From NCBI RefSeq assembly GCF_026341275.1, contig NZ_JAIFZO010000002.1, positions 6,478,118 through 6,542,117 on the forward strand: a stretch of 64,000 nt of DNA. Reading direction: 5' to 3'. This stretch comes from Streptomyces ortus (GTDB taxonomy: Bacteria; Actinomycetota; Actinomycetes; Streptomycetales; Streptomycetaceae). Under the pieces are notes generated by a model. The model did not search any database, was not told the DNA's origin, and was given only the letters and a program-made list of their open reading frames with translations. This document shows, piece after piece, positions 1 to 8,620 of this stretch (its first letter is position 1; the number at the start of each line of letters is the position of its first letter). The translations under genes were made by a program, and so were the position numbers.

Positions 1-2082
1 CCTCCACAGTTGCACCCACGCCACCACATGCCCCTTCGGACCCCAGGACGTGTCCCCGGCGAGCACCGCCCGGATCGTCCACCTGGTCTCCGTGTCGCGC
101 ACGTCCACCGGGGGCTCGGGCAGCTTCACGTCGGCGGAGTCGCCCGGCGCGAGCGCGGGCATGTCCAGGGTGCCCGTCCCCATCACCTCGCCGTCGACCT
201 CGTACGACCACTCGACGGCCAGCGCCGACAGGTCCGCGAAGTCGTACCGGTTGGTGATCCGGACCACGCCCTCGACGCCGTCACCCTCCATGCGGACCGG
301 CTCGACGACCTTCTTGTACTCCAGGAGGCCGGGGGAGGGGGTGCGGTCGGGGAAGACCAGTCCGTCGCAGACGAAGTTCCCGTCGTGCAGCTCCTCGCCG
401 AAGTCACCGCCGTACGCGAACCCGTACCACTCGTCCTTGATGCCGTGGTCGATCCACTCCCAGACGAAGCCGCCCTGGATGCGGTCGTGCGTCTCGAAGA
501 GCCGCTGGTAGTCGGCGAGTCCGCCCGGTCCGTTGCCCATGGCGTGGGCGTACTCGCACTGGATGAAGGGGAGTTCGCGCCGCTTGAGGGGGCCGCCGTC
601 CTGGCCCCTGCCGATCCGGTCGACCTCCTCGTGGTCCGCGTACATCCGTGAGTACATGTCCGTGTCACGGCAGTTCCAGTCGCCCTCGTAGTGGATGAGC
701 CGCGAGCCGTCCCGGCCGCGGATCCACTCGGCCATGGCGGTGAGGCCGCGGCCGGTGCCCGCCTCGTTGCCCAGGGACCAGATGACGATCGAGGGGTGGT
801 TCTTGTCGCGCTCGACCATCCGGGCCGCCCGGTCCAGGAGCGCCGGGGTCCAGCGCTCGTCGTCCACCGGGTTGTCGCGCCAGGCCTGTTCGGTGAACCC
901 GTGGGTCTCCAGGTCGCACTCGTCGATCACCCAGAGCCCGTACTCGTCGCACAGGTCGAGGAACGCCGGATGGGGCGGGTAGTGCGAGGTGCGCACCGCG
1001 TTCACGTTGTGCCGCTTCATCAGCAGCACGTCCTCGCGCATGGTCTCCAGGTCGAGGGCGCGGCCGTGCTCGGGGTGCCACTCGTGCCGGTTGACACCCC
1101 GGAACAGGATCGGCCGGCCGTTGACCTTGATCCGGCCGTCCTCCAGCGCCACCGTACGGAAACCGATCCGCAGCGGGATCCGCTCACCGGGCGTGACCAG
1201 CGTGGCGTCGTACAAGTGCGGTGTCTCCGCCGTCCACGGCCGCACCGGCACGGTGATCGCCTGCCCGGTCTCGACATCGATGTCCAGGCCCGGCACGACG
1301 ACCCGGCCGTCGACGTCGGAGTCCACGCGCAGGGTCCCGGTGCCCGCGCGATGGTCGTAGGGCGAGTGCACGAAGAAGTCGAGCGCGCTGCCCGCCGGCC
1401 GGTGCAGCAGGGTGACGTCCCGGAAGATGCCGGGCAGCCACCACTGGTCCTGGTCCTCCAGGTACGAGCCCGCCGACCACTGGTGGACCCGCACGGCGAG
1501 CACGTTCCCGGCGGGCCTCAGCAGGTGTCCGACCGCGAACTCGTGCGGCAGCCTGGACCCCTTGAACTCCCCGATGTCCGTGCCGTTCAGCCACACCCGG
1601 GCGCAGGACTCGACCCCGTCGAACCGCAGGACCGCGCCCCCGGCCGCCCCCTTCGTGTCCGAGACATCGGGCCAGTCGTCCGGCAGGTCGAAGTACCGCA
1701 GATGGTCACCCGTCGGGTTCTCCGTCGGCACCCGCGGCGGGTCCACCGGGAAGGGGTAGAGGTGGTTGGTGTAGATCGGCGCGCCGAAGTCCCGGTCACC
1801 GTCGCCCTGGAGGACCCAGTGCCCGGGCACCGTCACCTCCGCCCAGTCCCCGGAGTCGTACCCCTGCCCGGCGAAGGAGTCGTCCTCGGCGTCGGCCGTC
1901 GCGGACAGCCGGAAACGCCACCTGCCGTTCAGCGAGAGGGAGGCGGCGTCGGAGGACGCGTACCACGCCCGGGGCGGCAGCGCGCCGCTCCCGGGCGAGA
2001 CGTCCTCGACGTACGAGACCTCGCGGGACGGTGAGGGCGGGGACGAGGACGGGGAGGGGGACGAGGTGGTGCGGACTGTCAT
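1..2082 (-). CDS. lacZ: Beta-galactosidase, GH family 2 (C-terminus cut off by window edge)
   Basis: Hydrolyses terminal beta-galactosides, presumably in the cytoplasm after uptake by the ABC transporter encoded upstream. The first 694 residues are present (E. coli LacZ has about 1020) and the frame is still open at base 1. The GH2 layout is visible: an N-terminal jelly roll (about 50-220), an immunoglobulin-like domain, then the TIM barrel. The acid/base glutamate is E440 in LGNEAGTG and the nucleophile is E510 in QCEYAHAMGN, in the same order and near the same positions as E461/E537 of E. coli. The ATG follows a strong GGAGAACG ribosome site and lies 12 nt after the permease stop codon, so this is the last gene of a four-gene sugar operon. 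GH2 also includes beta-glucuronidases and beta-mannosidases; the long N-terminal layout favours beta-galactosidase. Confidence 0.93.
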   Translation of the reverse strand, partial: MTVRTTSSPSPSSSPPSPSREVSYVEDVSPGSGALPPRAWYASSDAASLSLNGRWRFRLSATADAEDDSFAGQGYDSGDWAEVTVPGHWVLQGDGDRDFGAPIYTNHLYPFPVDPPRVPTENPTGDHLRYFDLPDDWPDVSDTKGAAGGAVLRFDGVESCARVWLNGTDIGEFKGSRLPHEFAVGHLLRPAGNVLAVRVHQWSAGSYLEDQDQWWLPGIFRDVTLLHRPAGSALDFFVHSPYDHRAGTGTLRVDSDVDGRVVVPGLDIDVETGQAITVPVRPWTAETPHLYDATLVTPGERIPLRIGFRTVALEDGRIKVNGRPILFRGVNRHEWHPEHGRALDLETMREDVLLMKRHNVNAVRTSHYPPHPAFLDLCDEYGLWVIDECDLETHGFTEQAWRDNPVDDERWTPALLDRAARMVERDKNHPSIVIWSLGNEAGTGRGLTAMAEWIRGRDGSRLIHYEGDWNCRDTDMYSRMYADHEEVDRIGRGQDGGPLKRRELPFIQCEYAHAMGNGPGGLADYQRLFETHDRIQGGFVWEWIDHGIKDEWYGFAYGGDFGEELHDGNFVCDGLVFPDRTPSPGLLEYKKVVEPVRMEGDGVEGVVRITNRYDFADLSALAVEWSYEVDGEVMGTGTLDMPALAPGDSADVKLPEPPVDVRDTETRWTIRAVLAGDTSWGPKGHVVAWVQLWR

Positions 2083-2094
2083 CGTTCTCCTAGG

Positions 2095-2949
2095 TCAGCC
2101 CTTGATGCCGGTCTGCGCGACGCCCTGCACCAGCCAGCGCTGGAGGAACAGGAACACGAGCACCAGGGGCAGGATGGACACTGCGGTGGCCATGAAGATC
2201 AGATGGAAGTTGACGGTCTGATTCGTCATGTACGAGGAGAGCGCGACCTGCACGGTCCACGCCTCCTGGTCCTGGCCGATGACCAGGGGCCACAGGAAGG
2301 CGTTCCAGCCGCTGATGAAGGTGATGGTCGCGATCGCGGCGAAGAAGTTCAGCGAGTTGGGCACCACGATGCGCCAGTACGCGCCCCAGTACCCGAGCCC
2401 GTCCACGCGCGCCGCCTCCTCCAGCTCTCTGGGGAACCCCAGGAAGTACTGCCGGAAGAGGAAGCAGGTGAAACCACTGAAGAGGCCCGGCACGATGAGA
2501 CCTTGCATACTCGACACCCAGCCGAGCGACGAGACGAGCACGAAGCTCGGTACGAAGGTGACGGCGGCCGGCACCATGAGGGTCACCAGGACAGCGTAGA
2601 AGATCTTGTTCGCGTGCCGGTACGGGATCCGCGCGAGGCCGTAGCCCGCCAGCGAGCAGACCAGCAGGGTGCCGAGGGTGTGCAGGATCCCGACGACGGC
2701 CGAGTTGCCCAGGGAGCGGCCGAACGGGACCGTCGCGTCCTCGAACAGCTCGGTGACGTTGGCCCACCGGACGGTGGTGGGGAACCACTGCCAGTTCTCG
2801 CCGGTGATCTCGGCGTCCGTGGACAGGGCGTTGCGGACGATCAGGTAGAAGGGGACGAGGAAGAGCAGGGCGCAGACGGCGGTGGCGAAGTAGAGGCCCG
2901 CGGAGCCGAGCACGCAGCGCCGGCCGCGGGGCGGGCCGAGGCGTGTCAT
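2095..2949 (-). CDS. Carbohydrate ABC transporter permease, MalG type
   Basis: Inner-membrane permease subunit of a binding-protein-dependent sugar importer (CUT1 type), 284 aa. About six hydrophobic helices are visible, starting around residue 14 (YFATAVCALLFLVPFYLIV). The cytoplasmic EAA loop that docks with the ATPase reads EEAARVDGLGYWGAYWRIVVP. The ATG overlaps the stop of the partner permease by 4 nt (ATGA), which indicates translational coupling. No ATPase gene lies in the cluster; in Streptomyces many CUT1 systems share the general ATPase MsiK, so this one probably does too (inference). Substrate is unproven, but the beta-galactosidase immediately downstream suggests a galactoside or similar oligosaccharide. 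Confidence 0.92.
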   Translation of the reverse strand: MTRLGPPRGRRCVLGSAGLYFATAVCALLFLVPFYLIVRNALSTDAEITGENWQWFPTTVRWANVTELFEDATVPFGRSLGNSAVVGILHTLGTLLVCSLAGYGLARIPYRHANKIFYAVLVTLMVPAAVTFVPSFVLVSSLGWVSSMQGLIVPGLFSGFTCFLFRQYFLGFPRELEEAARVDGLGYWGAYWRIVVPNSLNFFAAIATITFISGWNAFLWPLVIGQDQEAWTVQVALSSYMTNQTVNFHLIFMATAVSILPLVLVFLFLQRWLVQGVAQTGIKG

Positions 2950-3908
2950 CGGGACTCGTCCCCCTTTCCGAAGCCCAGGAACCTGCCCTGGAGCAGGGTC
3001 ACCATGCAGATCAGCAGGGTCAGGACGACCGCGCCCGCGCTGCCGGCGCCGTAGTCCTGGTCGTCGCCCAGGGCCGTGTAGTACAGCTCGACGAGCGGCG
3101 GGCGGCCCCAGGTCGTCTTGGCGAGCAGATTGAAGAACTCGTCGAACGCCTGGTACGCGGCCACGAGCAGCAGCAGGATCACGGCCGTCGAGGTGGCCCG
3201 CAACTGGGGCAGGGTGATGTGGCGGAAGGTCTGCCAGCCGGGCCGGGCGCCGTCGATCGCGGCGGCCTCGTACAGCACGGGCGGGATGTTCTGCAGGGCC
3301 GCCAGGAACAGGATCATGTAGAAGCCGGCCTGGAGCCACAGGCGGACACTCACGATGACCAGCCAGTACCAGGGCGGGTCGGGGTCGGCGAGCCAGGCGA
3401 TGTTCTCGGCCCCGAACCAGCCGAGGACCGTGTTCATCATGCCGAAGCGGACCCCGCTGAAGATGGACATCTTCCAGATCAGCGAGGCGGCGACGAAGCT
3501 GCACGCCGTCGGCAGGAAGAAGACCGACCGGAAGAACGCCTTCATGAAGCGAAGCCGGTGCACCATCAGCGCCAGGCCCAGCGACAGCGCCCAGGTGACC
3601 GGGACGATGATCGCGGCGAAGACGGTGAAGGTGACGAGCGAGCCGGTGAAGTCGCCGTTCGTCAGCATCAGTTCGTAGTTGTCGAAGCCGATGAACTTGT
3701 CGGGGGTGACCGTGTAGCGCGCCTCGAAGAAGCTGAGCCAGACGCTCCACCCGATGGGGATGTAGACGAAGATCACCAGGCCGATGAGGAACGGGCCCGT
3801 GAAGATCCAGAAGTTGAGCGTGCTGCCCCGCACACCCCGTCGCGGGCGGGCCTTCGTGACCTCGGCCGGGGCGGGGCGTGTGGTGTCACGCGTCGTCGTG
3901 GTCGACAT
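2946..3908 (-). CDS. Carbohydrate ABC transporter permease, MalF type
   Basis: First permease of the sugar importer, 320 aa. A long cytoplasmic N-terminus rich in Thr, Pro and Arg precedes the first membrane helix (about 33-53, FWIFTGPFLIGLVIFVYIP). The EAA loop reads YEAAAIDGARPGWQTFRHIT near residue 225. Length, helix pattern and position between the binding protein and the second permease fit MalF-like CUT1 subunits. The start ATG lies 41 nt downstream of the binding-protein stop codon, and the 3' end overlaps the MalG-type gene by 4 nt. It would form a heterodimer with that protein. Confidence 0.92.
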   Translation of the reverse strand: MSTTTTRDTTRPAPAEVTKARPRRGVRGSTLNFWIFTGPFLIGLVIFVYIPIGWSVWLSFFEARYTVTPDKFIGFDNYELMLTNGDFTGSLVTFTVFAAIIVPVTWALSLGLALMVHRLRFMKAFFRSVFFLPTACSFVAASLIWKMSIFSGVRFGMMNTVLGWFGAENIAWLADPDPPWYWLVIVSVRLWLQAGFYMILFLAALQNIPPVLYEAAAIDGARPGWQTFRHITLPQLRATSTAVILLLLVAAYQAFDEFFNLLAKTTWGRPPLVELYYTALGDDQDYGAGSAGAVVLTLLICMVTLLQGRFLGFGKGDESR

Positions 3909-3949
3909 GGCGCTGCCTGTCTCCTGCCCGTTGTCCGTTGACCACCGGC

Positions 3950-5215
3950 CTATCCGAACAGCTTCTTGAGTTCGCGGTCGACCTTCACGTCCGCCGCGTC
4001 GAGGGCCTTCTCCGGATCCATGCCCTTGCGCACCGAGTTGGCGATCACTTCCTCAAGGGCCGTGATCATCGCCTGGGTCCAGGAGATGTTGTCGAAGCGG
4101 CCGTAGTCGGTGAAGAGCTTGACGCCCTCGGCGGGCAGCCCCGACTTGAGCTTGGTGGCGGACGCGGCGAGCGACGTGCGCGGCGGTATGTGGAAGCCGT
4201 AGCTGAGCGCCCAGTCCTCCTGGTACTTCTTCTGGTCGATCCAGAGCCACTTCACGTACTCCTTGGCCAGGTCGACGTTCTTCCCCTTGGCGTTGACGAA
4301 CATCGACCAACCGCCGTTGTACACGGCGGGTTTGGCGCCGGAGGCCGCTGACGGGAAGGGGAAGATGCCGAGGTCGTCGCCGAGGGCCTTCTGCATCGCG
4401 GGCATGGCCCACATGCCGCACCACTGGATGGCGGTCAGCCCCTGGACCAGGGCCGAGGGGTCCCAGTAGTCGGCGGGCGCGTCCAGGAGCAGATGCCCGC
4501 TGGTGAACATCCTGCGGTACACCCTCAGCGCCGCGGCCACGTCGTCGGTGTGGTACGCGATCTCGTTCTTGTCGTTCAGCTGGTCGGCGCCGGCCGCCCA
4601 GACCAGGGCGTAGTTCGTCGCCACCATGTTGTTGCCGAGGAAGAGGCCCTTGACCTTGTCGGTGGTGAGCTTGTCCGCCGCCTCGGCCAGCTCTTCGAGG
4701 GTCTGCGGCACCCTCAGGCCGGCCTTGTCCAGCAGTGACTTGCGGTAGAAGAAGAACTGCGGGTCGTCGATCATCCGGACGCCGTAGACCTTGCCGTCGA
4801 CGGTGTGGGACGTGATGTCCGCCGGATTGAAGTCGTCCTTGACCGGGCCGAGGATGTCGTCCAGCGGCGCCACCTGACCGCTCTTGATCAGCTGGAGCTG
4901 GGGGTGGAACTCGAAGACGTCCGGAGCGTTGTCGGTGAGCAGCGCCGAGAACAGCTTGCTCTCGAAGTTGGTGCCGGTGATCCACTGGGTGGTCACCCGG
5001 GCCTCGTCGTAGGCCTTGGCGTACCGCTTGATCGCCTCCTGCGTACCGGCCTCGCCGTACGCGTGGAAGTACTGCACGAGGCCCTTGCCCGAACTCCCGC
5101 CGCCCTCACGGCCGGTGTTGCCTCCGCAGGCGGCCAGCGGGCCGAGGGCGGCGAGGCCCGCGGTGGCCCGCAGTACGGAACGACGATCCCAGTTTCTGCT
5201 GCTCGATGCCGACAT
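3950..5215 (-). CDS. Sugar-binding lipoprotein of ABC importer
   Basis: Extracellular solute-binding protein of family 1 (MalE-like), 421 aa. It captures the sugar outside the membrane and delivers it to the two permeases. The N-terminus carries twin arginines at residues 11-12 followed by a hydrophobic stretch and the lipobox LAAC with Cys30, so it is probably a Tat-exported lipoprotein. The mature part has typical features of the family, such as WITGTNFESKL early on and a C-terminal helical region. It is the first gene of the operon that runs to the beta-galactosidase; the promoter should lie in 5216-5450. The ligand cannot be read from sequence. Confidence 0.93.
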   Translation of the reverse strand: MSASSSRNWDRRSVLRATAGLAALGPLAACGGNTGREGGGSSGKGLVQYFHAYGEAGTQEAIKRYAKAYDEARVTTQWITGTNFESKLFSALLTDNAPDVFEFHPQLQLIKSGQVAPLDDILGPVKDDFNPADITSHTVDGKVYGVRMIDDPQFFFYRKSLLDKAGLRVPQTLEELAEAADKLTTDKVKGLFLGNNMVATNYALVWAAGADQLNDKNEIAYHTDDVAAALRVYRRMFTSGHLLLDAPADYWDPSALVQGLTAIQWCGMWAMPAMQKALGDDLGIFPFPSAASGAKPAVYNGGWSMFVNAKGKNVDLAKEYVKWLWIDQKKYQEDWALSYGFHIPPRTSLAASATKLKSGLPAEGVKLFTDYGRFDNISWTQAMITALEEVIANSVRKGMDPEKALDAADVKVDRELKKLFG

Positions 5216-5452
5216 GGCGACGTCCTTGTCTCTTGTCCGGCGGTGATCCCCGTACGGCTGCGGCTCGAAATCGCTGCGAGGTGCGGGACGTTAACCTTCG
5301 GCTAATACTTCGGCAAGGGGTCGGACGAAGCCTGTTCGAAGCGTTGTGAGGCATCCGGAGTGCCGGACGCAAAGGTGTGCGGGCCATGCATCAATGGCTC
5401 CGGGCCCGCTGTCCCCGCCGTCCGGACCGGACCGAATTCGTACCGTCGTCGC
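5216..5452 (-). promoter_or_regulatory. Probable promoter region of the sugar operon
   Basis: This gene-free stretch precedes the binding-protein gene. On the minus strand it contains the near-repeats CCGAAG...CCGAAG and CTTCGAAC...GGCTTCG within 5290-5345, which may be binding sites for the neighbouring ROK regulator. No convincing pair of -35 and -10 boxes stands out, so the promoter itself is inferred from position. Confidence 0.35.
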
Positions 5453-5571
5453 AGACGCACACGGCCACCGGATGTACGCGATCAACGGACGCACACGGTC
5501 ACCGGATGTACGCGATCACCGGATGTACGCGATCACCGGATGTACGCGGTCACCGGATGTACGCGGTCACA
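5453..5571. repeat. Array of seven 17-bp tandem repeats
   Basis: Seven units with an exact 17-bp period start at 5453, 5470, 5487, 5504, 5521, 5538 and 5555. The consensus is GGATGTACGCGATCACC. Copies 4 and 5 are identical, 6 and 7 differ from them by A to G, and copies 1-3 are more diverged. The array sits between the 3' end of the ROK regulator gene and the sugar-operon promoter, in DNA with no supported gene. It could be a multi-site operator or a slippage product; sequence alone does not decide. Confidence 0.9.
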
Positions 5572-5584
5572 GCGAAGGCGCTCT

Positions 5585-6913
5585 TCATCCGGGCGGTGCG
5601 GTGCGGCTCCTCGTGGGGGCGGTGCGGCGTGCGCCGCCGGGCCTGCCGTCCGCGGGCTCCGGAGACTTCACGGGCTTCACGGGCTTCGCCGACTTCGCGG
5701 GCTTCGAGGCACTGGAGCCCCTGGAACCCGTCGAGTTGAGGGTTCCTTCGAGTGCGAACGTCGCCGCGCCCAGGCAGACCGGGTCCGTGGGAATGGGGGA
5801 GAGGACGATCTCGGTGCCGGCCAGCGGCCGTTTCAGCGCCCGCCGGGCCACGGCGTCGCGCACCTCCAGGAGCAGCGGCTCGCCGAGCGTGGCCGCCACC
5901 CAGCTGCTGAGCACGACCACCTCGGGGTTGAGGAGATTCACCAGGTCGGCGATGGCGGCGCCGAGGTAGCGCGCGGTGTCCCGGACCACCTCGACGGCCA
6001 CCGGGTCCCGGTCGGCGACCGCGCGGGCGAGCGCGTCGATCGTGGCCGTCTGGTCCTCGGGGTGCAGCAGCGGGCTGTCGGGGCTCGACTCCCGCAGGTT
6101 CAGCATGATCCCGGGCGCCCCGACATACGTCTCCACGCACCCGTGGTTGCCGCAGTGGCACGGCCGCCCGTCCAGGACGAGAGTGGTGTGGCCCCACTCG
6201 CCCGCGCTGTTGCCGACCCCGCGGTGCAGTCCGCCGCCCAGGACGAGCCCGGCGCCGACCCCCGTACCGAGGTTCACCACCACGGCGTCCCCGCGCCCGC
6301 GCGCGGCCCCGAACCACAACTCGGCGACCGCGCAGGCGCGCAGCGGATTGTCCAGGTAGAGGGGGTACGCGATGTGCTCGGCGAGCAGGTCGAGCAGCGG
6401 CACGTCGTGCCAGTCCCAGTTCGGCGCGTACTCGCAGACGCCGGCCTCGCGGTCCACCTGCCCCGGCACGCTGACGCCCACCCCGAGGACGCGCGCACCC
6501 TCGATCCCGGCCTGCGCGACCACCGAGCCGACGGCGGAGGCAACATGCCCGACGACCTGCTCCGGGCGGATCTCGGCGGGACGCATGTCCTCGTCGGCGC
6601 GGGCCAGCACGTCCAGCGCGAGGTCGAACAGCTCGACACGGACGTACGTCTCCGCGATGTCGACGCCGATCAGCGCGCCCCCGGACGCGTTGACGGCGAC
6701 GAGTCCGCGCGGCCGGCCGCCCGCGGAGTCCTCGAAGCCGACCTCGGTGAGCATCCCCAGGTCGAGCAGTTCACCGACGAGCGTGGCGACCGTGGCGATG
6801 CTCAGTCCGGTCGCGGCGGCCAGCTCCTGCCGGGACGTGGGGGAGTGGGCGATGATCTGGCGCAGCACCCCGTAACGGTTCGCGGTGCGGATGTCACGTG
6901 ATGTGCGCTTCAC
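5585..6913 (-). CDS. ROK-family transcriptional regulator
   Basis: Sugar-responsive DNA-binding regulator, 442 aa from the GTG chosen here, which follows a GAGGGGGAAC ribosome site. An N-terminal winged helix (about 8-65) contains SRQELAAATGLSIATVATL. The ROK sugar-kinase-like domain follows, with the GVDIAE phosphate-binding loop, LGTGVGAG, and the zinc motif CHCGNHGC at about 248-255 followed by VETYVG. This is the XylR/NagC-like type: repressor plus ligand domain rather than a glucokinase, because of the HTH. It points toward the sugar ABC/beta-galactosidase operon and probably controls it. The last 45 residues are a low-complexity tail rich in K, P, S and A; short SKPAKSAKPVKPVKSPEP repeats suggest replication slippage. 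Confidence 0.93.
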   Translation of the reverse strand: MKRTSRDIRTANRYGVLRQIIAHSPTSRQELAAATGLSIATVATLVGELLDLGMLTEVGFEDSAGGRPRGLVAVNASGGALIGVDIAETYVRVELFDLALDVLARADEDMRPAEIRPEQVVGHVASAVGSVVAQAGIEGARVLGVGVSVPGQVDREAGVCEYAPNWDWHDVPLLDLLAEHIAYPLYLDNPLRACAVAELWFGAARGRGDAVVVNLGTGVGAGLVLGGGLHRGVGNSAGEWGHTTLVLDGRPCHCGNHGCVETYVGAPGIMLNLRESSPDSPLLHPEDQTATIDALARAVADRDPVAVEVVRDTARYLGAAIADLVNLLNPEVVVLSSWVAATLGEPLLLEVRDAVARRALKRPLAGTEIVLSPIPTDPVCLGAATFALEGTLNSTGSRGSSASKPAKSAKPVKPVKSPEPADGRPGGARRTAPTRSRTAPPG

Positions 6914-6984
6914 CAGAACGTTCCCCCTCGATCCCTCCACTCGACGACCCTCCGCCCGACGGCCGGAGGCTATGAGCACCGCGC

Positions 6985-7021
6985 TCTTTCGACAACCCCT
7001 TAGGAAAGGCGCTTTACAAAG
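6985..7021 (-). promoter_or_regulatory. Candidate promoter/operator of the ROK gene
   Basis: Upstream of the ROK gene lies an AT-richer stretch containing the half-palindrome CTTTACAAAG (7012-7021) and a second AAAGG half-site at about 7004. On the minus strand TTGTAAAGCGCCTTTCC could include a -35-like element. ROK regulators often control themselves through AT-rich inverted repeats; the assignment is an inference from position. Confidence 0.25.
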
Positions 7022-7079
7022 GCCCTCATGGCCGTACGACCCCGCGACGGGAGTGCTGTCGCCAGGAGCTCGCGGAGGT

Positions 7080-7565
7080 CTACGTGCCCAGGTCGCGTGC
7101 GATCCAGCCCGGTGAATCGAGGCGGATCGCATTCTCCCCGACCAGGACGCGAAGGGTCTCCTCGACCGCAGCGAGCGAGGCGGTGCCCGCCACACCCCTC
7201 ACCTGCTCCTCCCACTGCGCGCGCATCTCGTCGAAGATCGCCTCGCCCTGCCGCAGCATGGAGAGCCCGTGCTCGGTGACACGGAGCCGCATCAGCCGGC
7301 GGTCGGCCGCGTCGGGTTCCCGTACGACGTACTCCCGCTCCTCCAGCGCCGCGATCGTCTTGGCGGCGGCCTGTTTCGTGACCGACATCCTGCGGGCGAG
7401 TTCGGAGGCGTTGTCCGCGCCGGACAGGATCGAGTGGAGGGCGAAGTCGTGCACGGGCCGGACGTCCTCGTACCCGCGGGCGGCGAGCTCGACGGTGGCC
7501 CGGTCCGCCAGGGTGCGGAAACCGGCGAGCAGGAGCAGCGCCAGGTCGGCGCCTGATCTGGACAT
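7080..7565 (-). CDS. MarR-family transcriptional regulator
   Basis: Small dimeric winged-helix regulator, 161 aa. The MarR core is visible: LALLLLAGFRTLADRATVELA as dimerisation helix, then DNASELARRMSVTKQAAAKT as the recognition HTH (about 50-75), and the wing DAADRRLMRLRVTEHG. It is divergent from an alpha/beta hydrolase gene, and the 130-bp space between holds two perfect palindromes, which are the likely operator. The usual logic is repression of both genes, relieved by a small molecule that the hydrolase may act on (inference). The ATG at 7565 has only a weak ribosome site. Confidence 0.92.
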   Translation of the reverse strand: MSRSGADLALLLLAGFRTLADRATVELAARGYEDVRPVHDFALHSILSGADNASELARRMSVTKQAAAKTIAALEEREYVVREPDAADRRLMRLRVTEHGLSMLRQGEAIFDEMRAQWEEQVRGVAGTASLAAVEETLRVLVGENAIRLDSPGWIARDLGT

Positions 7566-7594
7566 GTCGCCAGCATACGGCCACCTTTGACATG

Positions 7595-7636
7595 GACAAC
7601 CTGGTTGTCTAACGTGATGGACAACAAGGTTGTCCA
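7595..7636. promoter_or_regulatory. Tandem palindromic operator for the MarR regulator
   Basis: Two perfect inverted repeats built from the same half-site. The first is GACAACC-T-GGTTGTC (7595-7609) and the second is TGGACAAC-AAG-GTTGTCCA (7618-7636). Their centres are 25 bp apart. They lie in the divergent spacer between the marR-like gene and the hydrolase gene, the classic place for a MarR operator. Binding by this MarR protein is inferred. Confidence 0.75.
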
Positions 7637-7695
7637 TTCGTGGTCCCGGCCACGATTCCAGCCACGGTTCCAGCGACGATTCACAGGAGTCCCCC

Positions 7696-8604
7696 ATGAC
7701 CTCGCCCTCGACCACGACCGTGCCCTCCGGTGCGACACTGCCCGGCCTGACCCACCACCTCGCGGACATCAACGGCACGCGACTGCACTACGTGTCCGCG
7801 GGCACCACCGGCTCCCCGGTCCTCCTGGTGCACGGCTGGCCGGAGACCTGGTGGGCGTTCCGCAAACTGATACCGCTGCTCGCGCCCTCCCACCGGGTCA
7901 TCGCCCTCGACCTCCGCGGCTTCGGGGACTCCGGCAACGCGGCCGACGCCGCATACGGCGAGGCGGTCACCGCGGAGGACCTGCACCGGCTCGTCGAGCA
8001 CGTCGGCGCGGGTCCCGTGCACCTGGTCTGCCAGGACATCAGCGGCGGCACCGGTTTCCGCTTCGCGGCGACGCACCCCGAGGACGTCCTGAGCTTCACC
8101 GGGATCGAGACGACCCTGGCGGGGTACGGACTCGAAGCCCTCGCCGACGTGAACGGCTCCGGTTCCTGGCACGTCGGGTTCCTCGGCGCGCCGGGTGTCC
8201 CCGGGATGCTCCTGCCCGGCCATGAGCGGGAGTTCCTGGCCGACTGGGCCTTCCCGCTGATGAACGGGACGGAGGGCGCCGTCACCGAGGACGACATCGA
8301 CGAATTCGTACGCACCTATGCGCGCCCGCATGCCTGGCGGGGCACGGAGGGTCTCTACCGGTCGGTCTTCGCCGACGCCGGCGCGCTCAGGGCCCTGGCC
8401 GAGTCACGTCCGCTGGCCGTCCCGGTGCTCACCGTGGAGGGGGCCGGCCATCCCTTCACCGAGAACACCTTCCGCCAGGTGAGCGCCGGTGAGATCACCG
8501 CGGTGCACCTCGAAGGGGTGGGCCACCTCGTCGCGCAGGAGGCCCCCGAGGCGCTCGCGGCGGCACTGCTGGAGTTCACCGGGCGGATCGACGCCCGGGC
8601 GTAG
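7696..8604 (+). CDS. Alpha/beta hydrolase, epoxide hydrolase/dehalogenase-like
   Basis: Soluble hydrolase of 302 aa from the ATG that follows ACAGGAG. The oxyanion-hole motif HGWPETWW (46-53) is typical of epoxide hydrolases and haloacetate dehalogenases. The nucleophile elbow reads CQDISGG around residues 112-118. The pattern small-x-nucleophile-x-small fits Asp114, as in those families, better than Ser116. The catalytic His is expected in GVGHLVAQ near residue 280. The fold also covers perhydrolases and esterases, so the reaction is open. It is divergent from the MarR gene with shared operator palindromes, which suggests an inducible detoxification function. Confidence 0.88.
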   Translation: MTSPSTTTVPSGATLPGLTHHLADINGTRLHYVSAGTTGSPVLLVHGWPETWWAFRKLIPLLAPSHRVIALDLRGFGDSGNAADAAYGEAVTAEDLHRLVEHVGAGPVHLVCQDISGGTGFRFAATHPEDVLSFTGIETTLAGYGLEALADVNGSGSWHVGFLGAPGVPGMLLPGHEREFLADWAFPLMNGTEGAVTEDDIDEFVRTYARPHAWRGTEGLYRSVFADAGALRALAESRPLAVPVLTVEGAGHPFTENTFRQVSAGEITAVHLEGVGHLVAQEAPEALAAALLEFTGRIDARA

Positions 8605-8620
8605 GACGGCGGCGGAGTTC

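Noticed and set aside
5453..5571. CRISPR array
   Set aside because: Period is 17 bp with no spacers between repeats and no cas genes.
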